Shown: one piece after another, positions 47,763 to 54,680 of the stretch | Layout of the letters: every line of letters starts with the position of its first letter | How positions within the stretch are numbered: position 1 is the stretch's first letter | DNA from: Thermoanaerobaculia bacterium | Lineage (GTDB): Bacteria > Acidobacteriota > Thermoanaerobaculia > Multivoradales > Multivoraceae | NCBI GenBank assembly: GCA_022822365.1 | Contig: JAJEBV010000006.1 | Span: 158,635-222,634 of the forward strand | Length of the DNA: 64,000 nt | Direction: 5' to 3' | Made by a program: the position numbers and the translations under genes | The notes under the pieces: model-generated | Databases searched by the model: none | What the model saw: the letters and a program-made list of their open reading frames with translations, nothing else | Told to the model about the DNA's origin: nothing

Positions 47763-48257
47763 ACAGGTTCTGACGGTCTCTCGACGAGTGTCGCCAAGCC
47801 AGGACTAAGCCGGAGTTGACCGTGAAATGGGGTCCGTCGTGGAGCGGCGACCCCGGATCGGTACCGGAGTGGCTTCTGGGGCCGGCAGACAGCGCGTTCT
47901 TGGGGTCTTCCGGCGAAGGATTCGTCGTTGCTTCGTGCGCCTCGCGGCCGTTGCGCGACCAAGGCTGCCGTTGGTGGTGTTCGTGGCGGCGTGCCGAATC
48001 GCACTTGATATCGCTATGGCTGTCGCCGCCATCGTCGCGCTGACCTTGGTCCGCACCGGTCGGCGCGAGATTCTCGTCAAGCGGCTTCGCCGCCCCGGAA
48101 GGCCCCCAACCCTCCCCGACCCGTCCTGGGCCCAAAGAGATCCTGAGCGAGGCCGTCTGCGCCAAGCGCGGCCAACGCTTGCCGCTGGCCATGACCGGAT
48201 CGGATGGGTCTGGACAGCCGTCGCGCGAGGGACTCACAAGCTGTAGTGTCTGCGGCC
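47763..48257. other. 495-base stretch with no convincing gene
   Basis: Both strands are open in places because of GC bias. One plus frame (47827-48246) has a single hydrophobic segment (LPLVVFVAACRIALDIAMAVAAIVALTLV) between Arg-rich, low-complexity ends. It lacks a good ribosome site and resembles no family. The 3' boundary of the peptide/C39 block probably lies here. No inverted repeats or tRNA were found. Confidence 0.4.
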
Positions 48258-48551
48258 ATGGCAGAGGACCTCACACGCTCGCCAGCACAGACAACCGCAG
48301 TCGTGGACTCTGCGGGCAGGCTCGTGGTGCCCGCCCACTACCGCGCAGCGCTCGGCTTTCGACCGCGGCAGGAGATCATCCTGGAGCTCGATGGCGACGC
48401 GATCCGGATAACGCCCGCCGAGATCGCACTGGATGCCGCGATTACTCGCGCCCAGGCCCTGACTCGCAAGTACGACGAGAAGCTGGGGCGGACAGGAAGT
48501 GTCGTCGACGACTTCATCGCGGAGCGACGGAAAGAGGCCGCGCGAGACTAA
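48258..48551 (+). CDS. AbrB/SpoVT-type antitoxin-like DNA-binding protein, no partner seen
   Basis: This 97-residue protein has the swapped-hairpin AbrB fold: TTAVVDSAGRLVVPAHYRAALGFRPRQEIILELDGDAIRITP at about 12-55. A helical tail (LDAAITRAQALTRKYDEKLG and DDFIAERRKEAARD) is typical of antitoxins that neutralise PIN-type RNases. Such antitoxins repress their own operon. The expected toxin gene directly downstream is missing; the next gene is on the opposite strand, 14 bases beyond the stop. It may be an orphan, act in trans, or be the remnant of a broken pair. ATG start at 48258 was chosen because the AbrB fold begins just after it. Confidence 0.8.
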   Translation: MAEDLTRSPAQTTAVVDSAGRLVVPAHYRAALGFRPRQEIILELDGDAIRITPAEIALDAAITRAQALTRKYDEKLGRTGSVVDDFIAERRKEAARD

Positions 48552-48565
48552 TCCCGACTACCGAA

Positions 48566-49642
48566 TCAGAACTCGCAGGTCAGTCCCGGGTAGCGGAAGA
48601 CGACGCCCGGATCGAGCTGCTTCGGCTTGTTCGCCGCCTCTTCGGCGCGGGCGCCGGCGAGCATTCCCTCCATCCCGTAGTTGCCCTCGTGACAGGCGTA
48701 CTCGTAGATCGCGTCCTCGGTGCGCTTGAGGGGAATCGACGCCGTCCAGGGCTTCGTCCACGTCCCCGGATCGTTCACCGTGACCTCCCATTCCAGGGTC
48801 TCCGGGTCCGTCAGGGTGAACCGCTCGGTGATCGTGAGCTGCTCGGAGGAGCCCATGAAGTCGTTCTTCTCGGAGTAGTTCGAGGTCTTGACGACCAGCG
48901 TGTCGCCGTCCCAGTGGCCGCGGGAGTCGCCGTTCCAGAGGCGGACGTCCTCGTTGAGAGCGGACTCGTCGTCCAGCCGGATGACGCGGGCGTCGTGGAT
49001 CATCTCCTGGTGAATGACGACGTGGTCCGGGCTCTGGAAGAACTGGTGGTAGCCGTTGTAGCCGGGGAAGATGAAGGGGGCGCCGTAGCTGATGCAGCGC
49101 TCGGGAATCGGCCGGTCGAGCCAGGAGTCGGCCGGATGCTCCATCAGGTGCTTCACCCGCTTGCAGAGACGCTTCTTCGCCGGTTCGGTAAAGGGCGGGA
49201 TCAGGCCGTCCGGCGGATCGACGACGAGCGAAGTGCGCTTCGTGAAGTACCGGTCGGCGATCCAGAACTGGTTGTAGTTGCCGGTCGTCGGGTCGTATGA
49301 GGTCGCCTTGGTCCGCTCGATCGCCGCCAGGACGAGCTGGTCGCCGAACAGGGCGTCGGCGCCCGGGTTCGTCGCCTCGGCGACGGCCGCCATCAGCTCC
49401 TGGAACTCCCCGTCCGTCAGGCGCTCCTTCTCGGCCCAGGCGGCGGGACGCTGCAACGGGGTGCCGTTGTTGTTGGCCCAGACGCCCTGGAGGTCGGGAT
49501 GGCCGTAGGCGGTGCGGGGGATCTTCCAGTCCGCGTCCTTCGCGTTGTTGTTCGCTGCCGGAACCGCGCCGGCGGCCAGCCCGAGCAACAGGGCCATCGC
49601 GCCAATCGTCGCCACGGCTCTCAACCGTTCGTTCTTCCTCAT
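48566..49642 (-). CDS. Secreted DLQGVW-type protein of unknown function
   Basis: This 358-residue exported protein has a signal at about 1-29 (AVATIGAMALLLGLAAGAVPA). Typical features are YGHPDLQGVWANNNGTPLQRP near 45 and a GYNGYHQFFQSPDHVVIHQE stretch. RGHWDGDTLVVKTSNYSEK and a C-terminal EYACHEGNYGMEGMLAGAR follow. Proteins with DLQG(V/I)W and GxWEGDTLVV-type blocks are numerous in Acidobacteriota and related marine bacteria and have no known role. The Cys and His residues in EYACHEGN are well placed for metal binding but this is a guess. ATG start at 49642. Confidence 0.8.
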   Translation of the reverse strand: MRKNERLRAVATIGAMALLLGLAAGAVPAANNNAKDADWKIPRTAYGHPDLQGVWANNNGTPLQRPAAWAEKERLTDGEFQELMAAVAEATNPGADALFGDQLVLAAIERTKATSYDPTTGNYNQFWIADRYFTKRTSLVVDPPDGLIPPFTEPAKKRLCKRVKHLMEHPADSWLDRPIPERCISYGAPFIFPGYNGYHQFFQSPDHVVIHQEMIHDARVIRLDDESALNEDVRLWNGDSRGHWDGDTLVVKTSNYSEKNDFMGSSEQLTITERFTLTDPETLEWEVTVNDPGTWTKPWTASIPLKRTEDAIYEYACHEGNYGMEGMLAGARAEEAANKPKQLDPGVVFRYPGLTCEF

Positions 49643-49711
49643 CCGACTACCCTCCAGGACAGGTGAACATCGCGTCCTTCGATCATAGCCGCCGCTCCAC
49701 GGCGGTCAGCG

Positions 49712-50209
49712 TCACGTCCAGCCCCAGGCCTTCGCTTCGTCATCCCACAACGCCAGACACTCGGTCGCCAGACCAGCGTCGAGAACCCAGTGAGGCATGT
49801 CGGTCATGGGCCGCCCGGTGGGCCCCTCCCAGACCGTGATCGGGCGGCCGTTCGCACTCCAGCCCGACAGCACGTGACCCAGCACCTGCGCCCCCTCGCC
49901 TTCTCCGGACTCCACCTCGAGCGAGTCGATCCGCACCCGCCACTCGACATCCTCGCCCGAGCCGTCGGGGCGCACGAAGCGAACATCGTCGCCGTCGGCT
50001 TCGAAGTCCGCCACCAGGTCGATCGATTCGATCTGCGCGATGAAGGACGCGCGCAGCGTGTCCACCTCCGGCTGAGGTTCCGACGGACCGCAGGCCGCGA
50101 TCGCTCCGACGAGAGCCAGGGACAACAGAACGACGCCGGGAAGCCGGCCGGCGGCGCGAGGACGCGCCGCGGACCGACCTGACTGCCGTGTTTCGACGAT
50201 GTGGAGCAT
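49712..50209 (-). CDS. Small lipoprotein of unknown function
   Basis: This 165-residue protein starts at ATG 50209 (MLHIVETRQSG). A hydrophobic run VVLLSLALVGAIAAC ends in a lipobox, with Cys about 39. The rest is acidic and soluble, with paired strands (EWRVRIDSLEVESGEGEGAQVLG, then ITVWEGPTGRPMTDMPHWVLD). The open frame further upstream is Arg-rich and overlaps the divergent MFS promoter region, so I do not include it. No family is recognised. It is tail-to-head with the DLQGVW gene, about 70 bases apart on the same strand. Confidence 0.66.
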   Translation of the reverse strand: MLHIVETRQSGRSAARPRAAGRLPGVVLLSLALVGAIAACGPSEPQPEVDTLRASFIAQIESIDLVADFEADGDDVRFVRPDGSGEDVEWRVRIDSLEVESGEGEGAQVLGHVLSGWSANGRPITVWEGPTGRPMTDMPHWVLDAGLATECLALWDDEAKAWGWT

Positions 50210-50341
50210 GGCGTCAACTCTAACGCCTGGCCCACGTACTACTCTCGCGACGCTCCAGTACCTCGCCGGCATTCCAGGCCCGGGGACGGCGATTCCGCGC
50301 TCTCTTTCGCGGCAACCCCACCGGCGGAGCCGGTCCACACC

Positions 50342-51574
50342 ATGACCACGCCTCATCCAAGCGCGCAACCCCGCCGCCAGGCCGGCGTCGGCTTCATCTT
50401 CGCCGTGATCCTGCTCGACATGCTGGGGGTCGGCCTGATCATCCCCGTCTTCCCCGAACTCGTCGAGCAGTTCCGGGGCGGCGACACGTCTTCCGCCGCC
50501 GTTGCCGTGGGCGCCATCGCCGCCTGCTATGCCGTGGCGCAGTTCGTCTTCGCCCCGATCCTCGGCGCCCTCTCCGATCGCTTCGGACGCCGCCGCGTCC
50601 TCCTGCTCTCCATGTTCGGCCTGGGCGTGGATTACGTGATCATGGGTTTCGCGCCATCGCTCGGCTGGCTGTTCGCCGGCCGGATCGTCGCCGGCGTGAT
50701 GGGCGCCAGCATCACGACGGCGAACGCCTACATCGCCGACATCTCGACGGCGGAGACCCGGGCCCGGAACTACGGGCTCGTCAACGTCGCCTTCGGCGTC
50801 GGCTTCATCCTCGGACCGGTCTTCGGCGGCCTGCTCGGCGGCATCGACCTGCGCCTGCCCTTCTTCGTCGCGGCCGGCCTCTGCCTACTGAACTCCCTCT
50901 ACGGCTTCCTCGTGCTGCCCGAGTCGCTGGCGCCGGAGAACCGGAGCGTCTTCTCGCTCCGCAACGCGAATCCGGTGTCGAGCATCGTTCATCTCCGCAC
51001 CTACCCCTTGGTCGCCAGCCTGGCCGTCGCCTTCCTGCTGCTGGCCCTCGCCCAACGCGGCCTCGAAACCTCCTGGGTGCTCTACACGGGCTATCGCTAC
51101 GGCTGGAACGAGTTCCAGAACGGCCTCGCGCTGGCGGCCGTCGGCGTTGCGGCGGCCCTGGTCCAGGGTTTCCTGGTGCGACCCGCGGTCACCTGGCTGG
51201 GCGAGCGCCGGGCCGTGCTGGTCGGCTTCGGCATCGGCACGCTGGCCTTCGCCGGCTACGGCCTCGCGCCGAACGGCCTGGTCCTCGTGACGGTGATCTT
51301 CGCGGGATCGCTGGGCGGCATCGCCGGCCCAGCGGTCCAGGCGATCATCGCGGGCACGGTGGCGCCCACCGAGCAGGGGAAGATCCAGGGGGCGCTCACG
51401 TCGCTGATGAGCCTGTCGGCGATCGTGGCGCCGCTCGTCTTCACCAGCGGCGTGTTCAGCTACTTCACCTCCGACGCCGCCCCGTTCGAGCTGCCCGGCG
51501 CGCCCCTCCTGGGCGGATCGTTGCTGATGGCCGTAGCCATGCTGCTGCTGGTCCGCGCGTTCCGGCGACACTGA
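50342..51574 (+). CDS. MFS transporter, tetracycline-resistance-like exporter family
   Basis: This 410-residue protein has twelve predicted helices. The signature between helices 2 and 3 is GALSDRFGRRRVLLLSM, and helix 5 carries ADISTAETRARNYGLVNVAFGVGFILGPVFGG, both characteristic of the TetA/DHA1 group. Helix 1 is FIFAVILLDMLGVGLIIPVFPEL. Such pumps are proton antiporters for drugs or metabolites; tetracycline itself cannot be inferred. I start at ATG 50342; the open frame before it overlaps the divergent lipoprotein start. The R2-like oxidase gene follows 61 bases downstream and could be on the same transcript. Confidence 0.88.
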   Translation: MTTPHPSAQPRRQAGVGFIFAVILLDMLGVGLIIPVFPELVEQFRGGDTSSAAVAVGAIAACYAVAQFVFAPILGALSDRFGRRRVLLLSMFGLGVDYVIMGFAPSLGWLFAGRIVAGVMGASITTANAYIADISTAETRARNYGLVNVAFGVGFILGPVFGGLLGGIDLRLPFFVAAGLCLLNSLYGFLVLPESLAPENRSVFSLRNANPVSSIVHLRTYPLVASLAVAFLLLALAQRGLETSWVLYTGYRYGWNEFQNGLALAAVGVAAALVQGFLVRPAVTWLGERRAVLVGFGIGTLAFAGYGLAPNGLVLVTVIFAGSLGGIAGPAVQAIIAGTVAPTEQGKIQGALTSLMSLSAIVAPLVFTSGVFSYFTSDAAPFELPGAPLLGGSLLMAVAMLLLVRAFRRH

Positions 51575-51635
51575 CGACTCAGGCACCCGCCAACCAGCCG
51601 GCGCAGGTACAATCGGCCGCTCAAGGAGGTCCACG

Positions 51636-52463
51636 ATGCCGTTCGACAACTCGTCGCTGCCGATACGACTCTTCACCGCTTCCCACGAGCGTTCCTGGAA
51701 CCCCGCCGACATCGACTTCTCGCAGGAGCGCTCCGACTGGCTGTCGTTCACCGACGACGAGCGGAACCTGCTGATCCGCCTCGTCTCCGGCTTCCGGGTC
51801 GGCGAGCGCGGCGTGACCCACGAACTCGCGCCGCTCCAGTTCCGCTTCCGCCAGGACGGCCGGCTGGAAGACGAGATGTATGTCACCGCGCAGATGTACG
51901 AGGAGGCCCGCCACGTCCAGTTCTTCGAGACCTGGCTGATCGAGGCGCTGCCGGGCCGGTTCGGGATCGACATCCCGTATCCCAACCTGCAGGGCGACAT
52001 GTTCGCCACCCGCCTGCCGGCGGCGATGCGTGCCCTGTTCACGGATGACAGCCCCGAAGCGCTGCTGCGCGCGATCATGCTGTACCACTTCTACGTCGAA
52101 GGCGTCGGCGCCGAGGCCAGCTACCCGATCTACTACAAGATCTTCGAGCGGACGGGCAAACTACCCGCGCTCAACCGGGGCATTCGCCTGATTCAGCGCG
52201 ACGAGGCGCGCCACATCGGGTTCGGCGTCTACGTTCTGCAGCGACTGCTCGCCGAGCACCCGCACCTGACCGACCTGTTCGAGGCGCAGGTCGAGGCGAT
52301 GCGCCCGTTCGCGGAGGACGGCCCGAACCAGACCTTCGCCGGCTTCGAGCCGGGCCACGCGCCGTTCGGTCTCGACTACGACGAGTACCGGCAGCTCTAC
52401 CTCGACAAGCTGGAAGAGATGCGGCAGAGCATCTACGACGGCCGGCTCGCGGCCGCGGTGTAG
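51636..52463 (+). CDS. R2-like ligand-binding oxidase (R2lox)
   Basis: This 275-residue ferritin-like protein binds a mixed Mn/Fe centre and a fatty-acid-like ligand in characterised members. Every key position is in register with the Geobacillus protein at a constant offset of 12. The metal ligands are Glu57, Glu90, His93 (YEEARH), Glu155 (YVEGV), Glu190 and His193 (RDEARH). The residues that form the Val-Tyr ether crosslink are Val60 and Tyr150. It is therefore not a standard ribonucleotide reductase beta chain despite the shared fold. The start is ATG 51636 with AAGGAGG upstream. The physiological substrate is unknown for the family. Confidence 0.92.
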   Translation: MPFDNSSLPIRLFTASHERSWNPADIDFSQERSDWLSFTDDERNLLIRLVSGFRVGERGVTHELAPLQFRFRQDGRLEDEMYVTAQMYEEARHVQFFETWLIEALPGRFGIDIPYPNLQGDMFATRLPAAMRALFTDDSPEALLRAIMLYHFYVEGVGAEASYPIYYKIFERTGKLPALNRGIRLIQRDEARHIGFGVYVLQRLLAEHPHLTDLFEAQVEAMRPFAEDGPNQTFAGFEPGHAPFGLDYDEYRQLYLDKLEEMRQSIYDGRLAAAV

Positions 52464-52490
52464 GAGCTTGCCTTCAGCGGAGGCAACATC

Positions 52491-53849
52491 GTGAAAGCAG
52501 CGAGACTGCTCACCACAATCGTGGCCCTGGTGCCGACCGCGGCGCCTCTCGCCGCACAGCCTCGGGCCGACCACGTCGTACTCGTCTCGGTCGACGGCCT
52601 CCGGCCGGACTTCTACCTCCCCGGCTCGTCCTGGCCGGCCCCGAACATGCAGCAGATGGCCCGCGACGGGGCCCATGCCGAGGGCGTGCGCGGAGTGTTC
52701 CCCACGGTCACCTATCCCTCGCACACGACGATCGTCACCGGCGCACTTCCAGCACGCCACGGCGTCTACTACAACCGGCCGTTCGAACCGGAGGGCCAGA
52801 CCGGCGAGTGGTACTGGTTCGAGTCCTCGATTCAGGTGGACACGCTCTGGGACGCGGTGCGCGCCGCGGGCAAGCAGACCGCCGCGATCTCGTGGCCCGT
52901 CACCGTCGGCGCTCCGATCGACCGCTTCGTGCCCGAGACCTACTCCCTCGACCCGAACAGCGACCGCCTCGCCCCGATGCGCGAGGGCACGACTCCCGGC
53001 CTCTGGCAGGAGCTCGAGCGGGAGACCACGGGCCGTCTCAGCCTGCGCAACTACGGCGCCGCCCACATCACCCGCGACGACACGACGGGCGTCATGGCCG
53101 CGTACATCCTGGAAACCCACCGGCCGGCTCTCATCGCGCTCCACCTGATCACGACCGATTCCGCCCAGCATGCACATGGCCGGGAGTCGGACCGCGCCCG
53201 GCGCGCGGTCGCCGCCGCCGACCGGGCGATCGGCGCCGTCCGCGACGCCGCCGCACGCGCCGGCATCCTCGACCGTACCGCCTTCGTCGTCACCGGCGAC
53301 CACGGCTTCGTGGACCTCCACACCCAGCTCATGCCCAACGTCTGGCTGGCCGAAGCCGGGCTGCACGGTACCGAGCCCGATCGCGGCGAATGGCGGGCCA
53401 CCTTCCACCCGACGGGCGGTGCGACCTTTCTGCACCTGCGCGACGAGGCCGACGCCGAAGCCATGAGCGCGGTCCGGGGCATCCTGGCCGATCTGCCCGA
53501 GACGGTGCGCCGCCTGTTCCGCGTCGTCGAACGCGACGCACTCGACCAGGCCGGCGCCGCCCCCGAAGCCCGCCTCGCCCTCGCCGGAAACCTCGGCATC
53601 AGCTTCGGGTCAGACGCCTCCGGAGACGCCATCCGGCCCACCGACGGCGGCGCGCACGGCCACTTTCCCACCGACTTCCCGGAGATCCTCACCGGCTTCG
53701 TCGGCTGGGGTTCGGGCTTCGAGCAGGGCCGCACGGTCCACCGCATGGGCCTGACCGACATCGCCGACCTCATCGCGATGCTCCTCGAGGTCGAGTTCGA
53801 GAGTCCGGACGGGGCACCGCCGCTGGGCGTTCTGACGACCGACAACTGA
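52491..53849 (+). CDS. Secreted nucleotide pyrophosphatase/phosphodiesterase-type enzyme
   Basis: This 452-residue alkaline-phosphatase-superfamily enzyme has a signal peptide (TTIVALVPTAAPLAAQ, cleavage near 23). The metal and nucleophile set is visible: VVLVSVDGLRPDFY (Asp), FPTVTYPSHTTIVTG (Thr nucleophile), STHDSAQHAHG-like TTDSAQHAHGRE (Asp/His) and VVTGDHGFVDLH (Asp-His). The Thr, not Ser, points to NPP-type phosphodiesterases. Substrates could be nucleotides or phospholipid headgroups. GTG start at 52491, 27 bases after the R2lox stop on the same strand. The tail converges on hepT. Confidence 0.87.
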   Translation: MKAARLLTTIVALVPTAAPLAAQPRADHVVLVSVDGLRPDFYLPGSSWPAPNMQQMARDGAHAEGVRGVFPTVTYPSHTTIVTGALPARHGVYYNRPFEPEGQTGEWYWFESSIQVDTLWDAVRAAGKQTAAISWPVTVGAPIDRFVPETYSLDPNSDRLAPMREGTTPGLWQELERETTGRLSLRNYGAAHITRDDTTGVMAAYILETHRPALIALHLITTDSAQHAHGRESDRARRAVAAADRAIGAVRDAAARAGILDRTAFVVTGDHGFVDLHTQLMPNVWLAEAGLHGTEPDRGEWRATFHPTGGATFLHLRDEADAEAMSAVRGILADLPETVRRLFRVVERDALDQAGAAPEARLALAGNLGISFGSDASGDAIRPTDGGAHGHFPTDFPEILTGFVGWGSGFEQGRTVHRMGLTDIADLIAMLLEVEFESPDGAPPLGVLTTDN

Positions 53850-53872
53850 CAGCCCGTCGCCTGGCTGCGCTT

Positions 53873-54232
53873 TCATCCAGCGCTGGGTGCCGTCTCCGAG
53901 TCCGTCGACACCAACGGCGCCAGATCAGCCAGGAGGCTTGGGACGTCGTTCCGGGCCGTGCGCCACACCATGTTCATGTCGATGTCGTCGTAGACATGAA
54001 CCATGCGGTTCCGCATTCCTCGGATCTCACGCCACGGGATACTCGGCCGCGCGTCGCGGAAAGAGGCCGATAAGCGGGCGGACGCTTCTCCTATGACCAG
54101 GAGGCGACGGATCACCGAGTCCTGCAACTGTTCGTTCGCTATGAACTCGTCGCGTGAGACGCCGGCGATGTAGTCGCCGATCGACCTGGCTGACTCCACG
54201 ATGTCCGCAACGGCCGCGAGATCACGGTTCAT
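53873..54232 (-). CDS. hepT: HepT-type HEPN ribonuclease toxin
   Basis: This 119-residue HEPN-fold protein has helices around ADIVESARSIGDYIAGV and LQDSVIRRLLVIGEASARLSASF. The catalytic R-x4-6-H motif reads RNRMVHVYDDID, including the Tyr that MntA enzymes AMPylate in known pairs. In characterised systems HepT degrades or stalls on RNA until its partner modifies it. The start lies 11 bases inside the end of the nucleotidyltransferase gene upstream, the usual MntA-HepT order. The protein ends in a short Ala/Thr/Ser tail. Confidence 0.9.
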   Translation of the reverse strand: MNRDLAAVADIVESARSIGDYIAGVSRDEFIANEQLQDSVIRRLLVIGEASARLSASFRDARPSIPWREIRGMRNRMVHVYDDIDMNMVWRTARNDVPSLLADLAPLVSTDSETAPSAG

Positions 54233-54584
54233 ACATCGTCTTCACGGACCCGAGAATCGCCTCCCGCCGGAAGCGGTTCTTGCTGCGTTCCACCGCCCAC
54301 CAGCTCAGAAGGTCGACCTCGCGCCCCAGAATCGACTCCAGTTCGTGCTCCATCCGCTCCAGGTCGAGCAGAGTGTGTTTAGCCGCTTCGCTGAACCGGG
54401 CCAGGACGTCCACGTCGCTGCCGGCACCGAAGTCGGGACGGAGGGCCGAACCGAACACGCCGAGACGGGTGATCTGCCAGCGGCTGCAGAAGGAAGCGAT
54501 GTCCTCAGCAGGCCATTCAACGTTGCCGTGCAAAGGAGTCTTCGGGTTTCGGACTCTCGCTGCCGATTGTGATGCCGACGGCAT
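54222..54584 (-). CDS. mntA: MntA-type nucleotidyltransferase antitoxin
   Basis: This 120-residue minimal nucleotidyltransferase has the catalytic motif FGSALRPDFGAGSDVDVLARF (GS, then D-x-D) and a third acidic strand GREVDLLSWW. In known pairs it attaches AMP units to a Tyr of HepT and so disarms it. It is translated first and overlaps hepT by 11 bases. The first about 20 residues are polar and may be outside the fold; internal starts exist. It is a little longer than the smallest MntA proteins but otherwise normal. Confidence 0.88.
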   Translation of the reverse strand: MPSASQSAARVRNPKTPLHGNVEWPAEDIASFCSRWQITRLGVFGSALRPDFGAGSDVDVLARFSEAAKHTLLDLERMEHELESILGREVDLLSWWAVERSKNRFRREAILGSVKTMYEP

Positions 54585-54680
54585 GACGTACTCCGGTCTC
54601 TCGTTCAGGACTCCCGCGGCCCATGCCCACGACTTCTCGGTTGGGCGCCATCATCCTAGCAACGCGGCCGCCCGCGGCGC

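Noticed and set aside
47827..48246. 139-codon frame with one hydrophobic segment
   Set aside because: Ends are low-complexity and Arg-rich, no ribosome site, no similarity I recognise. Kept only as a note in the intergenic entry.
51636..52463. Ribonucleotide reductase beta subunit
   Set aside because: The radical-Tyr context is missing, and the Val60/Tyr150 crosslink pair and spacing fit R2lox instead.
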